From NCBI GenBank assembly GCA_035934405.1, contig DASYXW010000072.1:62001-126000 (forward strand): a DNA stretch of 64,000 nt. The letters are read 5' to 3'. This DNA comes from DASYXW01 sp035934405. Lineage in GTDB: Bacteria > Acidobacteriota > Terriglobia > UBA7540. Within the stretch, counting starts at the first letter, position 1; each line of letters begins with the position of its first letter. A program made the translations under genes and the position numbers. The notes beneath the pieces are model-generated. The model was not told where the DNA came from, searched no databases, and was given only the letters and a program-made list of their open reading frames with translations. Positions 8,508-15,590 of this stretch are shown piece by piece.

Positions 8508-9971
8508 CTATGGCAGCACCCGGAAGGGCACGTTGCTCGAAAGCGTGCCGCTGGGAGTTACCACCTGGACTGTGCCGGTGGTGGCGCCCGTCGGTACGGT
8601 CGTCGTGATCAAGGAGGGCGAGACCACGGTGAACGTAGCCGCCGTGCCGTTAAAGGAGACGCTGGTCGCACCGGTCAGATCGGTGCCCAGAATCTTGACG
8701 GCGGCTCCCACCTTGCCGGAGGTCGTCTGGGTTTCCACGAACGGGCCGAGGCCGACAGACAGGCTGAAGACGTTGCCGTCGCCGTTGGTCCCGCCCACGC
8801 CGGTTGTCCCGTAGAAGTTCCCACCGGTGTCCTGAACCAGGGCCGAGCCGGGCTCTCGGCCATCTGCGCAACCGTGTTGGGGGCAAAAGGTATGAAGTGT
8901 GGTCAGCGTACCATCTGTGGTTATTTCGAACACCGTCCCCAGACCTCTGGTCCCGCCAAAGGACGTTGTCCCGTACAAGTTCCCGTCGGTGGCCTGAACC
9001 AGGCCCGCAAGAGGGCGTTGGCCGTCGTCGCAGTGAATTTGGGAACAAAAGTTGTAAAGCGTCGCCAGTGTGCCATCAGGGGTGATTTGGAAGACCGTGC
9101 CGCCGAGGCCGTTGGCCCCGCCATTGGACGTGGTACCGTAGAAGTTCCCGTCGGTGGCCTGGAGCAGCGAGTTGGGGCCGATACCGTCCGTCGAATCGAA
9201 GCTATGCAGCGTCGTTAGGGTTCCGCTTGATGAGATTTTGAACACCGTGCCAGGGCCGTTGCGGCCACCGGCCCCGCCCGCTTCAGTTGTGCCGTAAAAG
9301 CTTCCATCGGTGGCCTGAACCAGCCCGGCGAGGGGGTATTGGCCGTCCTCGCAATCGCTCTTGGAGCAGAAGTTGTAAAGCGTCGTCAGCCTACCGCTTG
9401 GGCTGATTTTGAAAACTGTGCCGCAATTTAGCGGGCAGGCTCCATTGCCGCCGGTCCCGCCCGCCTCGGTCGTTCCGTAGAAGTCCCCATCGGTGCCCCG
9501 GATCAGCCCTGCGACGATGTTGGACCCATCTGTCGAGTCAAAGCTGTGCAGCGTCGTGAGCGCGCCGTTTGGGGCGACCTTGAAAGCTGTGCCATCGTCG
9601 CTCGACCCTCCAAACTCCGTCGTCCCGTATAAGTTCCCGTCGGTGGCCTGTACCAGCTCCGCCACAGGGTTGCGGCCGTCCGCGCAACCGCTCTGGGAGC
9701 AAAGGCTGTAAAGCATCGTCAGCGTGCCGCTAGGGGTGATTTTGAAAATCGTCCCGCAGCCGAAGGAGCAGGCGCCGCTAGCGCCTCCCCCGGCGGTTGT
9801 CCCGTACAAGTTCCCATTAGTGGCTTGGATGAGCCCGGCCAAGGGGAATGCCCCATCTGTCTTGTCGAAGCTGTGTATTGTACGGAAAGTTTGCGCGGTT
9901 AAGGCAATCGCCGCGGTCGCGCATAGCAGAGAGAGACCGAAAGCCCTCTTCACCCACTTAAGTCCGCCCAT
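8508..9971 (-). CDS. Secreted GloVer-type tandem repeat protein with C-terminal IPT/TIG domain, copy 1
   Basis: 487 residues from ATG 9971, selected because AGGAGG lies 5 bases upstream; an upstream in-frame Met at 10019 lacks this. Signal peptide: LKWVKRAFGLSLLCATAAIA. The body is about eight repeats of ~40-50 residues with the signature LVQATDGNLYGTT.GG and GTVFKI.PSGTLTTLY, matching the choice-of-anchor tandem repeat seen in acidobacterial secreted proteins. Alternate repeats carry paired cysteines (CSQSGCADG). Residues from about 410 form an IPT/TIG domain (VKILGTDLTGATSVSFNG). Likely a beta-propeller at the cell surface. Function unknown. A second copy lies at 28627-29856. Confidence 0.8.
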   Translation of the reverse strand: MGGLKWVKRAFGLSLLCATAAIALTAQTFRTIHSFDKTDGAFPLAGLIQATNGNLYGTTAGGGASGACSFGCGTIFKITPSGTLTMLYSLCSQSGCADGRNPVAELVQATDGNLYGTTEFGGSSDDGTAFKVAPNGALTTLHSFDSTDGSNIVAGLIRGTDGDFYGTTEAGGTGGNGACPLNCGTVFKISPSGRLTTLYNFCSKSDCEDGQYPLAGLVQATDGSFYGTTEAGGAGGRNGPGTVFKISSSGTLTTLHSFDSTDGIGPNSLLQATDGNFYGTTSNGGANGLGGTVFQITPDGTLATLYNFCSQIHCDDGQRPLAGLVQATDGNLYGTTSFGGTRGLGTVFEITTDGTLTTLHTFCPQHGCADGREPGSALVQDTGGNFYGTTGVGGTNGDGNVFSLSVGLGPFVETQTTSGKVGAAVKILGTDLTGATSVSFNGTAATFTVVSPSLITTTVPTGATTGTVQVVTPSGTLSSNVPFRVLP

Positions 9972-10026
9972 GTTACCTCCTCGCCGTCTTAGCATTCCGG
10001 TTGTGATTGTGGGACGCACCTTATAG

Positions 10027-10056
10027 AGTGTACCATTGCCTCTGCGGCGCTGTCAA
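10027..10056 (-). promoter_or_regulatory. Promoter for the GloVer gene
   Basis: Read on the minus strand: TTGACA (10056-10051), 18-base spacer, TACACT (10032-10027), about 55 bases ahead of the start codon. It is back to back with the plus-strand promoter at 10077. Confidence 0.55.
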
Positions 10057-10076
10057 TTCCTTCCTGCGATATTAAC

Positions 10077-10105
10077 TTGACAGGTATCTCCGAAAAGGAT
10101 ATCTT
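10077..10105 (+). promoter_or_regulatory. Promoter for the truncated secreted gene
   Basis: TTGACA (10077-10082), 17-base spacer, TATCTT (10100-10105). It drives the remnant gene starting at 10182. Confidence 0.55.
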
Positions 10106-10181
10106 GCTCGCCTTGGTGGCATTTCGACTTGACGGGCATGCCGACCTCAAGGGGCAATTTGGAATCTCGGAGGTGACGGGT

Positions 10182-10463
10182 ATGAAGCGACAAGGAACCT
10201 TGTTGTGCACTGGCGTTGGAATGTTGCTGTTCGTGGATCTGGGTTTTGTTGGCCAGCAACCTCAGGCGACGGAAGATAGGTCCGATCATGTCTTGGTCAC
10301 GGCGCTCAAGGAAGCCGCCGTAGTATCGCGCATCATTCGGTTCAGCGGCATCGTCAAAGACGCCGGAGGTCGGGTGGCGACTGGAACGATTGCTCTAATA
10401 TTTTCACTCTATCAATTCCCCGAGGGCGGCGCGCCGCAGCCGCTCTGGGGCGCAGGCTGCTGA
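10182..10463 (+). pseudogene. 3'-truncated secreted tail-fibre-like protein
   Basis: 93 residues from ATG 10182 with a good GGAGGTG upstream. A signal peptide (MKRQGTLLCTGVGMLLFVDL) is followed by IIRFSGIVKDAGGRVATGTI and FSLYQFPEGGAPQPLW. From memory this is the start of a long acidobacterial secreted or tail-fibre-domain family in which SG.LKD..G.P.TG, F.LY and GG.PLW are followed by several hundred more residues. Here the frame stops five residues after PLW and the next gene lies convergent 6 bases away. Promoter, ribosome binding site and signal peptide are intact while the body is missing, which points to a deletion. A genuine short secreted protein is the alternative. Confidence 0.55.
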
Positions 10464-10469
10464 TTGTGG

Positions 10470-11729
10470 CTACCCGCTCATGGCAGCGTCCGAGAGCGCA
10501 GCGCCCAGCGGCTCATAACGCGAGCCGAAGAAGTGCAGAGCGTACGCCTCAAAGAACACCATGGACGGCGCGGAGATGAGCGCCATCGCGAACACGAGGG
10601 TGAGCACCGCGACAATGCCGAAGAGTATGGCCGCTCCGATCGTGAAAGCATTCCAGTGGATGCCACCGAGCGGCACGGCAACGAGAATGACGGTCACCAG
10701 GATAATTGGAATCAGGAGCACCAGGAACGTGACGATTCCGAAGATCAGCGCGCTCCCCACTGTGAAGACGATCTTCATCAGAATGTATCCCAGGTAGGCG
10801 GCCTTCTCACGCCGGATCATTCCGAGCAATCTGCGCCACGCTTCCGTGACCCTCAGGTGCTCCATTGCCAGCAGAGGCACCAGAAAGTCAATCGCGAGCG
10901 TGTTCACCAGCGCGGCCGCCAGAAGGAACAGGACCGCGAAAAGAAGCAACAGGGCTCCGCCACCCAACAACATCCCAAAATGCTCCCGGCTGTCACGGAA
11001 TATGCCGCCTCGCCACGCCAGCAACAGGGGTGTTCCGATTACGACGAGCAGGATCGCGAGCATCGAGAACCCAAACGCCAACTCCCAGCCGAAGAGGCGC
11101 CGCCCCGCCGTTCTCCAGCGGCGCCAGCCCTCGCGCAGCCGGCAGCGGTCCGCCAGCACGGCGTCGAAGAGAATGAACCGGCACACGGATGCGACGTAAA
11201 TCCAGAGCAAGCCCAGAATCAGCATACCCGCACAAATGCCGGCGAGGGTGAGGGGCGATTGCAGCCAGGGCCAGCTCGACGCTGGAGTGGACTGGAACAT
11301 TCCCATCATTCTCATCGCCAGGCGGCGATTGGGAATATTCAGGTTCCCGATCCCCGTGGATGATCCGAATCCCGTCAGCTCCCCGGTGGCAAGGCACAGC
11401 AAGGCGTAACGCACCCAACAGGCCCAACGCCACGGGTGAAACAGGCGCGCCGTGGTGCGCTTGAAAGCGGAAGAAATAACGTCAATGGCGGAAAGCAGGC
11501 GGCGTCCGCCCGGGCTGGCGGGAGAGCTGGGAGGAGGCGCGGGAAGCGCGGGATCCGTTCGCGGGGAGCTGTCCGGGCGGGGCGAATCGGCGGGGTTCGC
11601 GGCCGCGCTATCAGCGCGGCTGCCTGGCGTGATCTCCGGCGCAAACTCTGCGGCCGAACCCTCGCAGTGGGGACAACGGCTCAGGTGAACGCTGACCGGC
11701 CGATGACACTTCGGGCAAAGCCACTGCAT
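10470..11729 (-). CDS. Multi-pass membrane protein with N-terminal zinc ribbon
   Basis: 419 residues from ATG 11729, which follows a GGGGGGGAC ribosome binding site. The N-terminus has a zinc-ribbon pattern, CPKCHRP and CPHCEG, then a Pro/Ser/Asp-rich linker to about residue 90. About six hydrophobic stretches follow (for example AGMLILGLLWIYVAS, LAFGFSMLAILLVVIG, LLLFAVLFLLAAALVN, IPIILVTVILVAVPLG). No catalytic motif is recognised. The layout resembles integral membrane proteins of the DUF4013/DUF7544 kind, but I cannot place it. Transcribed from its own promoter at 11847. Confidence 0.7.
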   Translation of the reverse strand: MQWLCPKCHRPVSVHLSRCPHCEGSAAEFAPEITPGSRADSAAANPADSPRPDSSPRTDPALPAPPPSSPASPGGRRLLSAIDVISSAFKRTTARLFHPWRWACWVRYALLCLATGELTGFGSSTGIGNLNIPNRRLAMRMMGMFQSTPASSWPWLQSPLTLAGICAGMLILGLLWIYVASVCRFILFDAVLADRCRLREGWRRWRTAGRRLFGWELAFGFSMLAILLVVIGTPLLLAWRGGIFRDSREHFGMLLGGGALLLLFAVLFLLAAALVNTLAIDFLVPLLAMEHLRVTEAWRRLLGMIRREKAAYLGYILMKIVFTVGSALIFGIVTFLVLLIPIILVTVILVAVPLGGIHWNAFTIGAAILFGIVAVLTLVFAMALISAPSMVFFEAYALHFFGSRYEPLGAALSDAAMSG

Positions 11730-11818
11730 AAGTCCCCCCCGACGCCTGCGGGGCGCCTTTCGGTTGACGTCTGCGACTACCCGCCGATTGGCGAAGACTC
11801 GACCGTAAAGCGCCAGCA

Positions 11819-11847
11819 AGACTATGGCAGGCAGAGGCTCATGTCAA
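11819..11847 (-). promoter_or_regulatory. Promoter for the zinc-ribbon membrane protein gene
   Basis: On the minus strand: TTGACA (11847-11842), 17-base spacer, TAGTCT (11824-11819), about 90 bases before the ATG at 11729. Confidence 0.5.
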
Positions 11848-11931
11848 TACGCGAAATGGCCGCGGGCTTACCGCCGCACGGCTCGGTTCCCAACCCCGGT
11901 GGCCGTCCACGGACGGCAGCGGCACTCCCTC

Positions 11932-12504
11932 TTATGGGTTCTTGTACCGCAACACCGTGCTCAAATCGATGCCACGAATGATCCCGGCCGAGTGATAGAA
12001 CAGCACCCCGGAATCGATGGACGACTGATCGGGGAAGATGCAGGCTTCGAGTACATTATTGAAATTGCCGTCAAAGACCCAGCCGCCGCCCGCCCCAGTG
12101 GTGCCGCCAAACTGGTCCGAGCCACCCAGCAGCGTGCAGTAGCAGGAGAGCGGATTGCCGTTGCAACTCCCGGCCGGGACCTGTGCGTAGTAGGCGGTAG
12201 CCGCCAACGAAGGCAGGGTGGCCACCAGGGTGCTCAACAAGAGAGTGGCCTGCGAGCCGTCCATGGCGGTGTATTGGCAGAAGCTTGATTGCCCTGCCAA
12301 CTGCAGCGGGATGCCGCCGTTGGTTCCGTAATAGGGAATGCCAACCAGGGACATGCCGCCGGTGCTGCGGCAGTATTGCGCGGCTTGGCTGCTCGGCGAA
12401 CTTGCCTTAACGCCGGCTGCCTGGCCTTGCACGCCGGCGCCTCCCGACCCCATCATTGCGAAGGCCGCCAGCGCGAGGCCGGCCGCCATCTTTCGAAGCT
12501 TCAT
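11932..12504 (-). CDS. Small secreted Cys-containing protein, unknown function
   Basis: 190 residues from ATG 12504, with GAGGAGA six bases upstream. Clear signal peptide (MKLRKMAAGLALAAFAMMG). The mature protein carries YCRSTGG, SSFCQYTAMDGS, GSCNGNPLSCYCTLLGG and LEACIFPD, i.e. seven cysteines likely to form disulfides in the periplasm or outside the cell. The AAQYC...GG...FCQY..DGS segment is reminiscent of small secreted DUF333-type haemolysin-like domains, but this is only a pattern resemblance. A monocistronic gene divergent from ilvE. Real gene with fair certainty, function unassigned. Confidence 0.65.
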   Translation of the reverse strand: MKLRKMAAGLALAAFAMMGSGGAGVQGQAAGVKASSPSSQAAQYCRSTGGMSLVGIPYYGTNGGIPLQLAGQSSFCQYTAMDGSQATLLLSTLVATLPSLAATAYYAQVPAGSCNGNPLSCYCTLLGGSDQFGGTTGAGGGWVFDGNFNNVLEACIFPDQSSIDSGVLFYHSAGIIRGIDLSTVLRYKNP

Positions 12505-12678
12505 AGTAATCTCCTCTCGTGCATTGTTTTCAGCCGGGCCTTTGCCGCTCTCTGTCCCGGCGGCCAGTATCATACATGCAGGAGGGCGTAAAGCGCGCCG
12601 TAATCTTGCGCTACCGGTTCCGTCCTCCCGGCATCGCGACGTCCTAATGGCCCAATCGCAAGACACCGGAATTGGAGC

Positions 12679-12709
12679 TTGAGGCCGCCGGAAGGTCGCG
12701 TGCTATAAT
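12679..12709 (+). promoter_or_regulatory. Possible ilvE promoter
   Basis: Perfect TATAAT at 12704-12709, about 90 bases before the ilvE ATG. The best -35 candidate, TTGAGG (12679-12684), is 19 bases away, longer than ideal. Confidence 0.45.
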
Positions 12710-12799
12710 TCCCGCCGTAGGGTTTCAGCTTGCGCAAGGCGCCAGGTCCCGGGAGTCGCGGCCGGCGGGTATGACGACGGAGACCACGGAGAGGAATCC

Positions 12800-13744
12800 A
12801 TGCCGATTAAGTACTACGAGAAAGTGTGGCACAACGGGGAGTTCATTCCCTGGGAAGAGGCCACCATCCACGTGGCCTCGCACGTGCTCAGTTACGCTTC
12901 CAGCCTCTTTGAGGGCATCCGCTGTTACGCCACCCCGAACGGGCCGGCGATCTTCCGCTTGCGCGAGCACACCGAGCGGCTGCTGAACTCCTGCAAGATT
13001 TACCGCATCGAGCTCGACTATTCGTGCCAGCAGCTTCAGGACCTGATGATCGAGTTGATTCGCGTCAACCAGGCGCCGCACGCCTACATCCGGCCGCTGG
13101 TGATTCGCGGCTACGGCGAGTTGAGCGTGAACCCGTTTAACAATCCTATCGAGGTCTACATTCTCGCCTGGCAGTGGGGCAAGTACCTGGGTCACGACTC
13201 GCTGGACAAAGGCGTGGACGTGTGCGTCTCGTCGTGGAACCGCATGGCGCCGAACACGCTGCCCGCCATGGCCAAGTCGGCCGCGAACTACATGAACTCG
13301 CAGTTGATCAAGATGGAGGCCATTACCAACGGCTATGCCGAGGGCATCGCGCTCGACGCCTCGGGCTTTATCAGCGAGGGCAGCGGCGCCAACGTGTTTG
13401 TGGTGCGCGACGGCAAGCTCCACACGCCGCCACTGACCTCCGCCGTATTGCCCGGCATCACGCGCGACACGGTGATGACGCTAGCCCGCGACTTCGGATA
13501 CGAGGTGGTGGAGGAAGTCCTCTCGCGCGAGATGCTCTACATTGCCGACGAGGTTTTCTTCTGCGGCACGGCAGCGGAGGTGACGCCTATCCGGTCGGTG
13601 GACCGCATTGCGGTGGGCAAGGGAGAGCCCGGCCCGGTAACGCGCCGCTTGCAGGAGCGGTACCTGGCCGTGGTCAGTGGCCGCGCCGAAGACAAGTACG
13701 GCTGGCTGACGCTGTGCGGTCAGCCGGTGGCGGTCGCCCGCTAG
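12800..13744 (+). CDS. ilvE: Branched-chain amino acid aminotransferase
   Basis: 314 residues. Class IV PLP aminotransferase that makes Leu, Ile and Val from their 2-oxo acids with glutamate as donor. Seen: HVLSYASSLFEGIR near residue 33; the PLP lysine in AKSAANYMNSQL; EGIALDASGFISEGSGANVF; and TPPLTSAVLPGITRDTV, which binds the cofactor phosphate. Length matches bacterial IlvE (about 305-310). ATG 12800 has GGAGAGGAA upstream. It ends 17 bases before pilT and may be read with it, although the functions are unrelated. Confidence 0.95.
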   Translation: MPIKYYEKVWHNGEFIPWEEATIHVASHVLSYASSLFEGIRCYATPNGPAIFRLREHTERLLNSCKIYRIELDYSCQQLQDLMIELIRVNQAPHAYIRPLVIRGYGELSVNPFNNPIEVYILAWQWGKYLGHDSLDKGVDVCVSSWNRMAPNTLPAMAKSAANYMNSQLIKMEAITNGYAEGIALDASGFISEGSGANVFVVRDGKLHTPPLTSAVLPGITRDTVMTLARDFGYEVVEEVLSREMLYIADEVFFCGTAAEVTPIRSVDRIAVGKGEPGPVTRRLQERYLAVVSGRAEDKYGWLTLCGQPVAVAR

Positions 13745-13761
13745 CCGGGGCGGAACAGGCT

Positions 13762-14895
13762 ATGAACCTCGACGAGTTGCTGCGCGCCGCGGTCGACAGC
13801 CGCGCCTCCGACCTGCATCTCAAGGTTGGCAATCTGCCCCACGTCCGCGCCGACGGCGAACTGCGGCCCCTCAGCCAGTTCGCGCGCCTGACGCTCGACG
13901 ACATCCAGGCCCTGGCCACGGCCCTCATGTCGGAAAGCCAGCGCCAGAAATTCCGGCAAAGCAACGAGATTGACCTCGCGTACGGCGCCGCCGGCCTGGG
14001 ACGATTCCGCGTCAACGTCTTCCGGCAGCGGGGGTCAACCGCCATCGCGCTGCGCCTGATTCCCAACGTTATCTCCAGTCTCGACGAGCTCCACCTGCCC
14101 AAGATTGTGGAGACCCTGGCCGAGGAGCGCCGTGGACTGATTCTCGCGACCGGCGTCACGGGCTCGGGAAAGTCCACCACGCTCGCCACCGTGATTGACC
14201 ACATCAACCGGACGCGGCCCGCGCACGTCATCACCATCGAGGACCCCATCGAGTTCCTGCACCGCGACAAGATGGCCTTCGTGGACCAGCGCGAGGTGGA
14301 CGTGGACACCGACAGCTTCAAGGCTGCGTTGCGCGCCGCTCTGCGCCAGGATCCCGACGTCATCCTGGTGGGCGAGATGCGCGACGCCGAAACCATTCAG
14401 ACGGCGCTGGTGGCGGCTGAGACGGGTCACGTGGTCTTCTCCACGCTGCACACGCTGGACGCCACCGAGACCGTGCAGCGCATCATCGCGGCGTTTCCGC
14501 CCCACGACCAGCAACAGATCCGATTGCAACTGGCCGCGACCCTGAAGGGAGTGATCGCCCAGCGGCTCCTGCGGCGCAGTGACGGCGAAGGACGCGTCCC
14601 CGCCGTTGAGGTGCTGGTGGCGACGGACTACATTCGCGACTGCATTGTGACCCCGGAAAAGACTCACCTTATTTCTCAAGCCATTGCCGCCGGCGCCTCG
14701 CAATACGGCATGCAGACTTTCGACCAGTCTCTCCATTTGCTTGCCACGCGCGGCCTGATTACCTGGGACGATGCGTTGCTGCAAGCTTCCAAGCCGAGTG
14801 ACTTTCGGCTGCGCATGGAAGGAATCGCCAGCGTGCCCGGGAGCACGGGCGAGTTTATTCCCACCGGCGGCAAGGGGGAACGCTTTGGCGGGTAA
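13762..14895 (+). CDS. pilT: Type IV pilus retraction ATPase PilT
   Basis: 377 residues from ATG 13762. The frame is open far upstream, but that stretch is an out-of-frame reading of ilvE and there is no homology there. Contains the PilT N-terminal SRASDLHLKVG, Walker A GVTGSGKST at about 131-139, the Asp box in VITIEDPIEF, Walker B with ALRQDPDVILVGEMRD, and the His box FSTLHTLDA. The hexameric ATPase depolymerises pili for twitching motility. No other pil genes are nearby. Translationally coupled to recX (11-base overlap). Confidence 0.93.
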   Translation: MNLDELLRAAVDSRASDLHLKVGNLPHVRADGELRPLSQFARLTLDDIQALATALMSESQRQKFRQSNEIDLAYGAAGLGRFRVNVFRQRGSTAIALRLIPNVISSLDELHLPKIVETLAEERRGLILATGVTGSGKSTTLATVIDHINRTRPAHVITIEDPIEFLHRDKMAFVDQREVDVDTDSFKAALRAALRQDPDVILVGEMRDAETIQTALVAAETGHVVFSTLHTLDATETVQRIIAAFPPHDQQQIRLQLAATLKGVIAQRLLRRSDGEGRVPAVEVLVATDYIRDCIVTPEKTHLISQAIAAGASQYGMQTFDQSLHLLATRGLITWDDALLQASKPSDFRLRMEGIASVPGSTGEFIPTGGKGERFGG

Positions 14896-15451
14896 CCGGC
14901 CGTCGTCAAGAGCGCGCCGGGCGGCCGAAGCGCCACAGGATGCTTTCTCGGCCGGGCTGGCCATGCTCGCCCGGCGTCCTTACTCGGTGGCCGAGATCCG
15001 TCGCGCACTCGAACGGAAGTTTTCCGCCGGCCCCAAGGTCGAGACTGCGATTGCCCGTCTGCGCGAGCTCAAGTACCTGGACGACAGGAAATTCGCTGAG
15101 CTTTATGCCGCCTCCCTCGTCCGCAATCGGGCGTTCGGCCGCGCCCGCACGCGTCGCGAGCTGAAGGCGAAACTGGTGGATTACCGCACGATCGAGCCTG
15201 CCCTCGACGGAGTCTACCAGGACGCGAGCGAATCCCAATTGCTCGAACGGGTCCTCGACCTGAAACTCCGCACCAGCCTCCATGGGCGCCTGCCCCTCAC
15301 CCGCACTCGTTTCTACACCCTCTGCCAAAGCTTGCTGCGCCGCGGATTCCGCTCCGATGATATTATGAAAGCTGTGCGCTCCCGGCCTGAGCTGAAGCCC
15401 GTGGCTGAAGATGTCGAACCTGCCGATTTGGAAGCGCCGGGCACGAATTGA
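14885..15451 (+). CDS. recX: RecX family regulatory protein
   Basis: 188 residues from TTG 14885, chosen because AAGGGGGA sits about 6 bases upstream and the start overlaps the pilT stop by 11 bases, as in coupled translation. A longer frame to 14771 would overlap pilT by 125 bases. RecX features: AMLARRPYSVAEIRRALERK near the N-terminus, LRELKYLDDRKFAELYAASL, and RRGFRSDDIMKAV at the end, giving the three-helix repeats that bind RecA filaments. It modulates RecA recombinase and coprotease activity. No recA is visible here. The C-terminal codons run into an 8-bp period repeat. Confidence 0.85.
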   Translation: MAGNRPSSRARRAAEAPQDAFSAGLAMLARRPYSVAEIRRALERKFSAGPKVETAIARLRELKYLDDRKFAELYAASLVRNRAFGRARTRRELKAKLVDYRTIEPALDGVYQDASESQLLERVLDLKLRTSLHGRLPLTRTRFYTLCQSLLRRGFRSDDIMKAVRSRPELKPVAEDVEPADLEAPGTN

Positions 15452-15567
15452 GTGATTGAGTCATCGGGTCATTGAGCCATTGAAAGACGAGATGGGACGC
15501 CTGACACCGCCGGGGACGGTTAAGAATTCTTCCACTGACTCGATGGCCCGCTGACTCGATCGCTCGA
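15445..15567. repeat. 8-bp period minisatellites between recX and alaS
   Basis: Five octamer units from 15445 (GAATTGAG, TGATTGAG, TCATCGGG, TCATTGAG, CCATTGAA) span the recX stop codon. A second run at 15536-15567 (TGACTCGA, TGGCCCGC, TGACTCGA, TCGCTCGA) precedes alaS. They belong with the heptamer repeats found elsewhere in the window. Confidence 0.6.
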
Positions 15568-15590
15568 TTCCCTACTCACTTGAAGAGCCT

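Noticed and set aside
13174..13761. N-terminal extension of PilT by 196 residues
   Set aside because: It is ilvE read in another frame. PilT homology starts at ATG 13762.
15452..15590. T-box leader before alaS
   Set aside because: No T-box sequence or terminator/antiterminator pair; the gap consists mainly of octamer repeats.
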